A stretch of DNA of 64,000 bases from Flavobacteriales bacterium. Lineage in GTDB: Bacteria; Bacteroidota; Bacteroidia; Flavobacteriales_D; Sanyastnellaceae. The translations under genes were made by a program, and so were the position numbers. The stretch covers positions 1 through 64,000 of the forward strand of contig JANQWV010000047.1 of the NCBI GenBank assembly GCA_030729695.1, in the 5' to 3' direction. Below, in pieces: positions 1-8,134 of the stretch. Under the pieces are notes generated by a model. The model was not told the origin of the DNA. It saw nothing but the letters and a program-made list of their open reading frames with translations, and searched no databases. The stretch's first letter is position 1. Every line of letters begins with the position of its first letter.

Positions 1-2
1 AA

Positions 3-266
3 TGGCTTGCGACAAGCAGACTCACGCAGTTCGTGCCGAATGACAACACCTATGTATACGCACGAAAATCTGCCGATGGGAAAAAAGCAATCCTTTGCAT
101 GTGCAATCTGAATGAGACCGCATTCGACTTTCCAATGGAATCTCTTCAGGAAATCACCAAAGAGGTTAAATGTGGAAAGAATATTCTAACTGACGAAAAA
201 ATTTCTTGGGACAAATCCCTTTCAATTCCTGCTAAAGGATTTTCTTTGATTGAAATTTCATTCTAA
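3..266 (+). CDS. C-terminal end of a GH13 alpha-amylase/cyclomaltodextrinase-like enzyme (truncated at left edge)
   Basis: Frame is open from base 3 (WLATSRLTQFVPNDNTYVYARKSADGKKAILCMCNLNE...), upstream of the track start at 33; resembles the C-terminal beta domain of GH13 enzymes. Confidence 0.6.
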   Translation, partial: WLATSRLTQFVPNDNTYVYARKSADGKKAILCMCNLNETAFDFPMESLQEITKEVKCGKNILTDEKISWDKSLSIPAKGFSLIEISF

Positions 267-292
267 TTTTGAACTCAAATAATAATTACCTC

Positions 293-931
293 ATGAAATC
301 ACTTTTTTCACTTGTTACCATTTGCTTGTTCAGCGCAATCTCTTTCGCTCAAGTACAGAAGAAAAATCATGTCACCATTATTAAGATTGACACTTCCAGC
401 ACCGGGCAATTAGACACACTTATATTCAATTTTGAAGGTGATCAGTTGGAAAACATGAAAGACATCATGAAGCAATTTCCTGACATTGACCTTTCCATTA
501 TGGACTCATCGTTCAATTTCAACTTTGACAACAATTTCAACTTCGACAACAACTTTGAAATGCCTCAAGGAATGGTATTCGGAATGCCGAATGAAATGCC
601 TTTCGGATTTGGCGCGCCAGATAATAGTGCTAAAATTGGAATTACTCCCGCACGTTCATTCAAAGGTGAAGGCGTTATGATTGAAACAGTCAGCCCCGTT
701 AGTCTTGGAGCCGCGCTTGGTTTACAAACCGGTGATATCATTGTTGAATTGAATAAACAAGCCATAAACGACTTCGATGAATTGGTTGGAACCCTTCAAT
801 TGTATTCAGTGGGTGACGAAGCGAATATTACAGTGCTTCGCAACGGTAAAAAGAAAAAAGTAACCGGTTACTTCATTCCCGCACAGGCAGGTAATAACAT
901 GCAACGCGAAATCAGAATAACTCGTCCCTAG
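293..931 (+). CDS. Secreted PDZ-domain protein
   Basis: Signal peptide MKSLFSLVTICLFSAISFAQ from ATG 293; PDZ-like GVMIETVSPVSLGAALGLQTGDIIVELNKQAINDFDELVGTL. Confidence 0.75.
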   Translation: MKSLFSLVTICLFSAISFAQVQKKNHVTIIKIDTSSTGQLDTLIFNFEGDQLENMKDIMKQFPDIDLSIMDSSFNFNFDNNFNFDNNFEMPQGMVFGMPNEMPFGFGAPDNSAKIGITPARSFKGEGVMIETVSPVSLGAALGLQTGDIIVELNKQAINDFDELVGTLQLYSVGDEANITVLRNGKKKKVTGYFIPAQAGNNMQREIRITRP

Positions 932-932
932 C

Positions 933-1937
933 CTGAGCACTTCGAAGAAAATACTTTTCGCAGCACTCGATTGGGGGTACGGACATATGACTCGCGGTAG
1001 CGAGCGTATTTCGCAATTCATTCAAGAAGGAAATACTGTTGAAATCGCTTGCTCTGAAAATCAAGAGTCCTTTTTCAAAACAAAATTTCCGTCACTAAAA
1101 ATACACGTTACCCTTCCCAATAACCACATTCAAATTGAAAGCGGCAAAGGTTTGTTCTTCAAATTGGGTCTGCGTGTTTTCGAGTTTAGATCCAACTGGA
1201 AAAAAGAAAAGAATTGGTTAAATAAACATCTCGAAAGCAAATCTTACGACGTAATTTATTCCGACAACCGATACGGATTTTATCACCCGAACGTTCATTC
1301 GGTATTACTTACCCATCAACTCAATTTACCTGGACCGAAGTTTCTCTTACTTCTACCCCAAATGGTTTTGAATAAAAATCTAAACCGTTTCAACGAAATT
1401 GAAATACCCGATTTTAATGAAGAACCTAAACTGAGTGGAAACTTGAGTAGAACAACATCTCGCGTTAACGCCACATTCATTGGTCCACTCAGCCAAATCA
1501 GAAAGAATCATACTTCAACGAAAAAGCAATTGCTCTTAATTCTTTCAGGGCCTGAACCTCAGCGTTCTCGATTCGCGAAAGACATTGTTGAAGAGACCCT
1601 TCAGCTTGGATTTCCAATTGTTGTCGCCGGAGAAAGCAAGTCAATTCCAAAATCAGAATTAGTAAAAGAACTGGGCTATTGCAACAGTGCTGAACTAGAG
1701 AAACTCATGAATGAGTCTTCACACATCGTTTGTCGTTCTGGCTATAGCACGCTAATGGAACTAGCGACCATTGGCAAGAAGGCACTGCTCATTCCTACTT
1801 CAGGACAATTCGAACAAGAATACTTAGCGAAATATTGGGAGGAACAATTTAACTTTCCCACCGCAAACGAAAATGAAATATCGACCAAAGATTTCGTGAA
1901 TTATTTAAACGACAACACACATTTTGAACGACGCTAA
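933..1937 (+). CDS. MurG/GT28-like glycosyltransferase
   Basis: KKILFAALDWGYGHMTRGSERI N-terminus and C-terminal SGYSTLMELATIGKKALLIPTSGQFEQEYLA donor-site-like motif; the conserved N-terminus lies upstream of the first ATG (987). Confidence 0.6.
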   Translation: MSTSKKILFAALDWGYGHMTRGSERISQFIQEGNTVEIACSENQESFFKTKFPSLKIHVTLPNNHIQIESGKGLFFKLGLRVFEFRSNWKKEKNWLNKHLESKSYDVIYSDNRYGFYHPNVHSVLLTHQLNLPGPKFLLLLPQMVLNKNLNRFNEIEIPDFNEEPKLSGNLSRTTSRVNATFIGPLSQIRKNHTSTKKQLLLILSGPEPQRSRFAKDIVEETLQLGFPIVVAGESKSIPKSELVKELGYCNSAELEKLMNESSHIVCRSGYSTLMELATIGKKALLIPTSGQFEQEYLAKYWEEQFNFPTANENEISTKDFVNYLNDNTHFERR

Positions 1938-2379
1938 AAAAGACGAATTTTACATGAAGATGGCCATCAAAGAGGCCATTTACGCATCAGAACAAGACGA
2001 AGTCCCGGTAGGATGTGTGATAGTTGCCGATGACCGAATTATTGCGCGTGGACACAACCTAGTTGAGCGCCTGCACGACTTCACTGCACATGCTGAAATG
2101 CAAGCATTCACTGCTGCTTCGGAATATCTGAGCGGCAAGTCTTTGGATAAATGCACCCTTTATGTAACACTCGAGCCATGCGTTATGTGCGCAGGTGCCG
2201 CGTACAACACCCGAATTGGTCGGATTGTCTTCGGAGCCTTCGACCAGAAAAGAGGGTTTTCCATCTTTCAAACTGAAGATAAAAAACTGCTACACCCTAA
2301 GACTGAATGGATTGGAGGGGTTATGGAAGACGACTGTGCTTCCATTCTGAAACAGTTCTTCGAGAACAAGCGCAAGTAG
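1924..2379 (+). CDS. tadA: tRNA-specific adenosine deaminase
   Basis: HAEMQAF and PCVMCAGA zinc/deaminase motifs; actual start may be ATG 1954. Confidence 0.93.
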   Translation: MNDAKKDEFYMKMAIKEAIYASEQDEVPVGCVIVADDRIIARGHNLVERLHDFTAHAEMQAFTAASEYLSGKSLDKCTLYVTLEPCVMCAGAAYNTRIGRIVFGAFDQKRGFSIFQTEDKKLLHPKTEWIGGVMEDDCASILKQFFENKRK

Positions 2380-2437
2380 CACAAAGCCTACTTTTCCACA
2401 TTTATTAACATTCCTTTTCGAAGCGACGCAAGCCGTT

Positions 2438-2445
2438 TAGATTTG
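2438..2445 (+). promoter_or_regulatory. Bacteroidota -7 promoter element (TAGATTTG) for the SMC-like operon
   Basis: Exact match to TAnnTTTG, 50 bp upstream of ATG 2495; weak -33. Confidence 0.5.
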
Positions 2446-2476
2446 TGTGTTCGGTGCGAATTTGTCGCACAACACA
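2446..2476. repeat. Inverted repeat TGTGTT-cgg-TGCGA-atttg-TCGCA-c-AACACA, possible operator or leader hairpin
   Basis: Both arms read directly; starts right after the -7 element. Confidence 0.6.
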
Positions 2477-2494
2477 TGACCTAAACTTTTTCGT

Positions 2495-5158
2495 ATGATA
2501 ACCCGAATTATTGGGATAAACACCAGCACCTATGTGAACGCGGAAATGCGTTTAGACGATTGCGATTCATTGCAATTGGTAGGTCCTAACAACGTTGGTA
2601 AGTCAACCCTTATTTACACCTTGAACTTCTTGTTCATTGTAGATGGATCGAAGATGTCCTTTTCAGGACAGCGCCGCGGCGACAAGGAGACCATTCATCA
2701 CTACTTCCCTACTCACAATCAGAGTTACATTATTTTCGAAATCAAGAAGAACGATTCCAACTATTGTATCCTTGTTAAACGAGACAGTGATGGTGAATTG
2801 GAGTACTTCCGTTTCACCGGCGAATACAATTCCGATAACTTCTTTAAGAGTGAAGGCGCTCATCAACGCATTCGCAAATGGGATGAGGTTCAAGATGAAC
2901 TTAAAACTGCAGGTGTAGACCTCTACTTATTCAAGAGTAAGACTGAAGTATTCAATACCGTTTATTCAAGAGGAAGGAAGAACGATGCTGCTATCTGGTT
3001 AGAAGATAGCGTTCGCACAGACGGACTTTCAAACAACTTCTCGAAGGTTTATCGTTACTTGATTAACTCGAAGTTAATCACGAACAAGACCTTAAAAGAA
3101 AGTTTGATTGTTGCCGATAACCGTGAAAACGAAGGCTTAAGCTTTTCACAGAAAAACAAAAAAGACATCAACGATTTGCTTCGTATCAACGAAGAAATTC
3201 GCACCGTAAAAAGCATTCAAAAGGAGTTCGAAGAATTCCGTGAAGTGGTGAATTTGTTCAAAGCAAAAACGCGCATCGTTAGCGATTTGGTTTATGCCTT
3301 CGACAAACAATACAACGGAGTTATCAATGAACTTGACAGTTCTCGTTTAGAAAAAGAAAAGCAATATCAAACAACGCTTCTTAATCTGAATGAAAAACTT
3401 AAACCGAAGCAGGAAGAGTTAAACCGTGAAATAGGAAAGCGTGAGTTAGAAGTTGAGATTCAAGAAAAAACATTCATCAATCTTCAAACTCAATTAGATG
3501 AAATTGCTTCTTTCGAGGGAAAGAAATTCTTGGAAGAATCGTTGTTGAATCTCGACGCAAAACGTCGCGAATCGGAAGTGCGCATTACCATGGTCGAGAA
3601 TCAAAAATTAGATTCGAAGAACTTAGAAGCGAAGCTTCAAAAGATTGACATGACTTGCGGCAAGCTTGAAGCGCAAATTAAAAATTACGACGACCAGTTA
3701 ATCCATAAGATCACTGCAAAAGATGACATTCGCAAAATCTTGAACACTGTATTTTCTCAAGAATTCGCGGCGCTTCCAAGCAAATTGGTGAAGAAAAAAA
3801 TCACCAAAGCGGGAACCACGTTAAGCATCTTCGATGGTGAAATTACTTTGCCAAAAGATTTAGTTCTTGCAGACATCCCTTCAGTAAAATCTTTGAAAGA
3901 TGAACTTCAGGAATTGAAGCGTGAAAAAGCTGAACTGGAAAAACTATGGGCGGTTGCACTGAACTTCGACAAAGCGCAAAAAGAGTTGAATACGATTCTT
4001 GCTGACATTGATGAAGTAAAAGAGAAGTTGAACAAGCTGAAGAACAAACCAAAACTTGAAAAAGAAGCCGAAGCGGTAGGAAAAGAACTACGCACCATGA
4101 AGGCTGAAAAAGAAAAGTGTGAGGGTGATTTAAGCAAGTTGAAAAAAGAACTTTCCGACAAAACACTCCTACTCGATTCATTGCGCGAAGAGACGCGTCG
4201 CAGCGAAGAGCGTTTGATTGAATTGAAAAGAAGAAAAGCTGAAATTGAAACCTTCGGAATTATTCCTACAGAATTCGATACAACAGAATCGTTGGATGAG
4301 ATTTACGGAAAAATCAAAATTTCGAATGCCGATCGCGATACGCTGAAAGGCAACAAAGACCGTATGTTCGACCACTTGCGTTTCAAAACGAATTCAGCAA
4401 TGGCCGATGAAGAAGAATTCATCAAGTATGTGGAAGATGAAATTGCATGTATCAACGATAAAGTAAAAAGTATCGATGGTCTATTGGGAAGTATCTCTAC
4501 CCAGTTTGCAAATCCTGCATTCAACCTTCGTAAGCGTTACGAAGAATTCAAAACGTTCGTATACAATCGCTTCAACGAAAGCTTGGCAAAAACAAGAATC
4601 TCGAACATTGAGTCGCTTCGCATTGAACTCGTAGACAACAAGCGCGTATTGTTCGATCTAGAGAGAATTGCTTCGATTGAAAATTTAAATTCGCAATTGG
4701 CTTTCGAGTTTGAACAAGGCGAAGATTTGAAAATCTTGAATCAATACCTCGACAGCGGAAAGACCATTGACTTCGAAGACTTATTCGACATTGAATTGCA
4801 TCTCGATGTTAAAGGAAAACTGAAGCGAGTTGACTTGAAAGAACAAGTTGAATCTGATGGAACTGACCGTATGATTCGTTTGGTTATCGTTATGGCTATC
4901 ATCAACCGTTTAGCTGTTTCAGCGCCAGAGAATAAAATTGCCTTATTCATCGATGAGATTGGAACCATTGACGAGCATAACCGTCCGCAATTGGTTCAGT
5001 TCTGTAAAGAACACAACTTCCTCCCAATCTTCGCTGCTCCGCAGCCGTATGACGGATTCTCGAAGTACTACTTCATCTTCCGTTCGAAAGGAAAAATTAA
5101 TTTAAACGACAAGCAGCACGCTGTGCGTCGTGAAGACCTAAAAATAACTGAAAACTAA
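2495..5158 (+). CDS. SMC/MukB/JetC-like ATPase
   Basis: Walker A GPNNVGKST, long Glu/Lys-rich coiled-coil region, Walker B KIALFIDEIGTID; non-canonical signature-like region SDGTDRMIRLVIVMAIINRLA. Confidence 0.75.
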   Translation: MITRIIGINTSTYVNAEMRLDDCDSLQLVGPNNVGKSTLIYTLNFLFIVDGSKMSFSGQRRGDKETIHHYFPTHNQSYIIFEIKKNDSNYCILVKRDSDGELEYFRFTGEYNSDNFFKSEGAHQRIRKWDEVQDELKTAGVDLYLFKSKTEVFNTVYSRGRKNDAAIWLEDSVRTDGLSNNFSKVYRYLINSKLITNKTLKESLIVADNRENEGLSFSQKNKKDINDLLRINEEIRTVKSIQKEFEEFREVVNLFKAKTRIVSDLVYAFDKQYNGVINELDSSRLEKEKQYQTTLLNLNEKLKPKQEELNREIGKRELEVEIQEKTFINLQTQLDEIASFEGKKFLEESLLNLDAKRRESEVRITMVENQKLDSKNLEAKLQKIDMTCGKLEAQIKNYDDQLIHKITAKDDIRKILNTVFSQEFAALPSKLVKKKITKAGTTLSIFDGEITLPKDLVLADIPSVKSLKDELQELKREKAELEKLWAVALNFDKAQKELNTILADIDEVKEKLNKLKNKPKLEKEAEAVGKELRTMKAEKEKCEGDLSKLKKELSDKTLLLDSLREETRRSEERLIELKRRKAEIETFGIIPTEFDTTESLDEIYGKIKISNADRDTLKGNKDRMFDHLRFKTNSAMADEEEFIKYVEDEIACINDKVKSIDGLLGSISTQFANPAFNLRKRYEEFKTFVYNRFNESLAKTRISNIESLRIELVDNKRVLFDLERIASIENLNSQLAFEFEQGEDLKILNQYLDSGKTIDFEDLFDIELHLDVKGKLKRVDLKEQVESDGTDRMIRLVIVMAIINRLAVSAPENKIALFIDEIGTIDEHNRPQLVQFCKEHNFLPIFAAPQPYDGFSKYYFIFRSKGKINLNDKQHAVRREDLKITEN

Positions 5159-5265
5159 TGTCAACATTACTTACTGCCCCAAACTTCGCAACGCTTTACC
5201 CTTCAAACATTCAAGACATTGAAGAGGTAAAAGTTTGCTACCATTTAGAATCAGAAGAAAAATGA
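5158..5265 (+). CDS. 35-aa micro-ORF between SMC-like and kleisin-like genes (MSTLLTAPNFATLYPSNIQDIEEVKVCYHLESEEK)
   Basis: ATG overlaps the SMC stop (TAATG) and its TGA overlaps the next ATG (ATGA). Confidence 0.45.
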   Translation: MSTLLTAPNFATLYPSNIQDIEEVKVCYHLESEEK

Positions 5266-6458
5266 TTAAAGCCGAACCACGGACCATATTAAACTTCCTG
5301 AACACCTACTTCGATGTGGTGCGCGACTTGTTTGAGTACCAACAACAAGACGGTATCATTACGAAGGAAGTATTCGATATGATTTGTCATAAGCACGGTG
5401 CGCAAATGAAAAGTCGTTTGCGCGAATACCGTGTTGTTCGTTCGATTGGAAGTGATTTCGAAATGCGCGATGTGTATTTCAAGTTAATGGAATTTTTGTT
5501 GTTTGAATTCAAACCGCTTCTTCCTGAAACCATTGAGAAATACAAAGGAGCCATTGCCGAGCTTTTCATGAAGATTCGCAAAAGTGAACATTCCGATCGC
5601 GATATTCTTCAGGAAAGAATTAAAAACCTTTCCGGACAAGTGCGCGAATTCGTTGATTTAGTTGAACGAAATGCTTTCCGTTTATTGGCTGAAACTCGCG
5701 ATTTGAAATCGAACATTGATCGGGTTCAATACCGCGAAAAAGTTCACAAAGCGTCCTTCTGGATTGAATATTACATCCTTCCTTTGAACCGAATTCTCGA
5801 TGTAAATCACAGTGAATCGGTAACCAGCAAGTTGGTTGAAGTGTGTGAATACGCGAACAGAAAACGTCTCGACTACTCCGATGAAACCACGCGTAGTGAA
5901 TATGAAAAACTATACACTCAGCTCATTCAAACCAACCAAGACTTATTGAAGCAATCGAAGATTCTGACCAACGAACTTCTTCCTTTGCTCGAGCGCATTC
6001 GCACAGAATCGCTTATCCTTACAGGGTTCATCGAGTTCTTGCGCAATCCGTACAAAGTGGAAACACCACCATTATTGAAAGGAACGCGCACGATGGTTTA
6101 CGCGAAAGACATGTACTTCAAAGTGCGCGAATTCTTCGAGCAGTTTCAAATTGAAGCACCTGTTATCGTGGAAAATTCAGAAGCTGATTTCGACCGTTGG
6201 ATTTTCGACAGAACTTTATTCAAGGAAAAACTTTCGGCGAGTATGCCTGTGAACGACTTCTTCGGATGGTGTTTCAAAGCTTTGAAAAAAGACTTTGATC
6301 AAATTGAAACAGATAAGTTCTTTGCGGTAACCGGATTGTTATTCGATGAAGAATTGCAAATCGATTATTCGAAGAAAAGCGAACGTGTTTCCATTGAAAC
6401 CACAACATCGATTCTCGATGTGCCTAAATTGAAAATTGAACCCGCTATAAAATTATAA
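5262..6458 (+). CDS. MukF/MksF/JetA-like putative kleisin subunit
   Basis: Tightly coupled downstream of the SMC-like gene; predicted N-terminal winged-helix-like region followed by a helical segment. ATG 5262 chosen over the track's TTG 5235. Confidence 0.5.
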   Translation: MIKAEPRTILNFLNTYFDVVRDLFEYQQQDGIITKEVFDMICHKHGAQMKSRLREYRVVRSIGSDFEMRDVYFKLMEFLLFEFKPLLPETIEKYKGAIAELFMKIRKSEHSDRDILQERIKNLSGQVREFVDLVERNAFRLLAETRDLKSNIDRVQYREKVHKASFWIEYYILPLNRILDVNHSESVTSKLVEVCEYANRKRLDYSDETTRSEYEKLYTQLIQTNQDLLKQSKILTNELLPLLERIRTESLILTGFIEFLRNPYKVETPPLLKGTRTMVYAKDMYFKVREFFEQFQIEAPVIVENSEADFDRWIFDRTLFKEKLSASMPVNDFFGWCFKALKKDFDQIETDKFFAVTGLLFDEELQIDYSKKSERVSIETTTSILDVPKLKIEPAIKL

Positions 6459-6459
6459 C

Positions 6460-7002
6460 ATGGTATATCCAGCGCACCATAGACAAATTGTTGAAGAACT
6501 CATGAGTGGAAAGTTCTTATTGAACAACGAAGAACACTTCAACAGTTTGAAAGAAAACGAATCGTTCTACACTGAATTCTTCAAGATTTCATTCGACTTA
6601 GAATTGATCATGAAACCTGAATTCAGTTACTTACTCAGCAAAGACACTCAAGAAAATTTCTCTCGTGACGTGAGCATTTTCATTGCTATTCTTAGCTACG
6701 AATTGGATCGTGATGGACGCAACTTTATTGAGTCTTTCGACTTCAATGAATTTACTTTCGAAGAGATTGACAACTACTTCTTAAATAGCTCATTCATAGA
6801 TCTAATTGAAAGCAACAAGACCCTGCGTGACAATGAGAGCAGAAGAACTTTGTTGAATGGTATGGCTAGAAGAAATATTATTTATAAAACATTCGAAGAC
6901 CGTTTTACCTTTACACAAGCTTACAAAGTATTTGTAGACTTCGCTAAAGAACTTGCGTTGAAGCGCATCAAAGGCGAACCAGAAACACAAAACGCTGAAT
7001 AA
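6460..7002 (+). CDS. MukE/MksE/JetB-like putative kite subunit
   Basis: 180 aa, starts 1 nt after the kleisin-like stop; SYLLSKDTQENFSRDVSIFIAILSYELDRDGRN resembles MukE/MksE winged-helix region. Confidence 0.5.
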   Translation: MVYPAHHRQIVEELMSGKFLLNNEEHFNSLKENESFYTEFFKISFDLELIMKPEFSYLLSKDTQENFSRDVSIFIAILSYELDRDGRNFIESFDFNEFTFEEIDNYFLNSSFIDLIESNKTLRDNESRRTLLNGMARRNIIYKTFEDRFTFTQAYKVFVDFAKELALKRIKGEPETQNAE

Positions 7003-7460
7003 TGAAAAAACTGTTCTTCACCCTTGCGCTAGCTATAGCATGCCTAGTTAGCAACAACATCAATGCTCAATCGCTTGAACGTCGCGCAGCGATAGACATT
7101 TGCGAATGCTCTCACATCATTGAAAACAATGTGAGTCCGGAGTTTCGTGAAATCATAAACTTCAAGTTAATTGCAGAAACAGAAGATGAATTCAATACTG
7201 CAATGATCACATTCGTGACGAACAATCCAGATAAAGCCGCCAAGGATCTTGAGTGGATGCAGAGCATGAACGACGATAACGGACAATTCTTACGTTGCAT
7301 TTCTAAAATGGAAATGAAATACGACAACACGGAATTGGACACTCCAGAAATGTACAATTCCATTATGGTTGAATTGTATGAGATCGAATGCGACTTTGCA
7401 GCGGCATTGTTCATGTTTGGCGCTGAAGTTCAAGAGGCAGAGGTTACTGAAGGTGAATAA
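7002..7460 (+). CDS. Exported Cys-containing protein of unknown function (paralog A)
   Basis: Signal peptide MKKLFFTLALAIACLVSNNINAQ; CEC motif and two further Cys aligned with the next gene; ATG overlaps the previous stop. Confidence 0.7.
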   Translation: MKKLFFTLALAIACLVSNNINAQSLERRAAIDICECSHIIENNVSPEFREIINFKLIAETEDEFNTAMITFVTNNPDKAAKDLEWMQSMNDDNGQFLRCISKMEMKYDNTELDTPEMYNSIMVELYEIECDFAAALFMFGAEVQEAEVTEGE

Positions 7461-7488
7461 AAATTAAATTAATCAAAACACATAGAAT

Positions 7489-7929
7489 ATGAAAATCAAA
7501 ACTTCAATAGCCATAATTGCTGCGGCGGTAGTTCTCGTTGCTTCCGGATGCAGCATGGGCAAAGAAAAAGAGGTAGCAGCAGATGCTTGTGAGTGCACAA
7601 AAGCTCTCGAAAACAAACTTAGTCCGACGCTCGTAAATATCATCGTTGAATCTTCAAATGCTGAAAATCCTGAAAAAGCTATTGAAGAAAAAATGACTGC
7701 TTTGGATAGCGATCAAATGATGGCAATCGTTCCAGATTTAGAAATTTTAGCCGAGTTGGAAAGTGAAGACGGTGAATTCATTCAATGTGTAAATGGACTT
7801 GAGAAGAAATATGAAAATGCCTACACTTTTAATGAAGAGGAAAGTATGAAAGAAGTGTTGATTGAAATGGAAAAACTAGATTGCGCATTTGGTGTTGCTG
7901 TTCTTAAAATGGGGTTAAACGCAAAATAA
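7489..7929 (+). CDS. Predicted lipoprotein, paralog B of the preceding gene
   Basis: Lipobox-like LVASGC; CECTKALENKLSP, GEFIQCV, KLDCAFG align with paralog A. Confidence 0.7.
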   Translation: MKIKTSIAIIAAAVVLVASGCSMGKEKEVAADACECTKALENKLSPTLVNIIVESSNAENPEKAIEEKMTALDSDQMMAIVPDLEILAELESEDGEFIQCVNGLEKKYENAYTFNEEESMKEVLIEMEKLDCAFGVAVLKMGLNAK

Positions 7930-7950
7930 CAACCTCTAAAAAAACTCTAA

Positions 7951-7982
7951 AGCCCTTGAAAATCAAGGGCTTTTCTTTTTTA
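7951..7982 (+). terminator. Intrinsic terminator of the SMC-like operon
   Basis: agcccttga-aaa-tcaagggct followed by a T-rich tract. Confidence 0.85.
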
Positions 7983-8005
7983 TTCACAATTGTTAATAAA
8001 TGTAC

Positions 8006-8013
8006 TATCTTTG
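8006..8013 (+). promoter_or_regulatory. -7 element TATCTTTG for the DEAD-box helicase gene (about 120 nt leader)
   Basis: Exact TAnnTTTG(C) match. Confidence 0.55.
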
Positions 8014-8134
8014 CGCCGCCTTTAAGGGGCGGGTTTAACTATCACATTTCCTTTTTCTGTTGGCGTAAACAGAATTTAGCTCAGGGAATAAGGTCGTCGA
8101 ATTCAATCCGACATCGGGCGACTAAATAAAATAT

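Noticed and set aside
517-560. Asn/Phe/Asp repeat in the PDZ protein as a possible tandem repeat element
   Set aside because: Only two to three degenerate units (NFNFDNNFNFDNNF); ordinary linker composition
3843-4181. Minus-strand ORFs inside the SMC-like gene
   Set aside because: Antisense to coiled-coil codons with no start context or recognisable domain
2495-7002. Full Wadjet (JetABCD) defence system
   Set aside because: No JetD/TOPRIM-like nuclease gene is present before or after the three genes in this window, so only a JetABC/MksBEF-like core can be claimed
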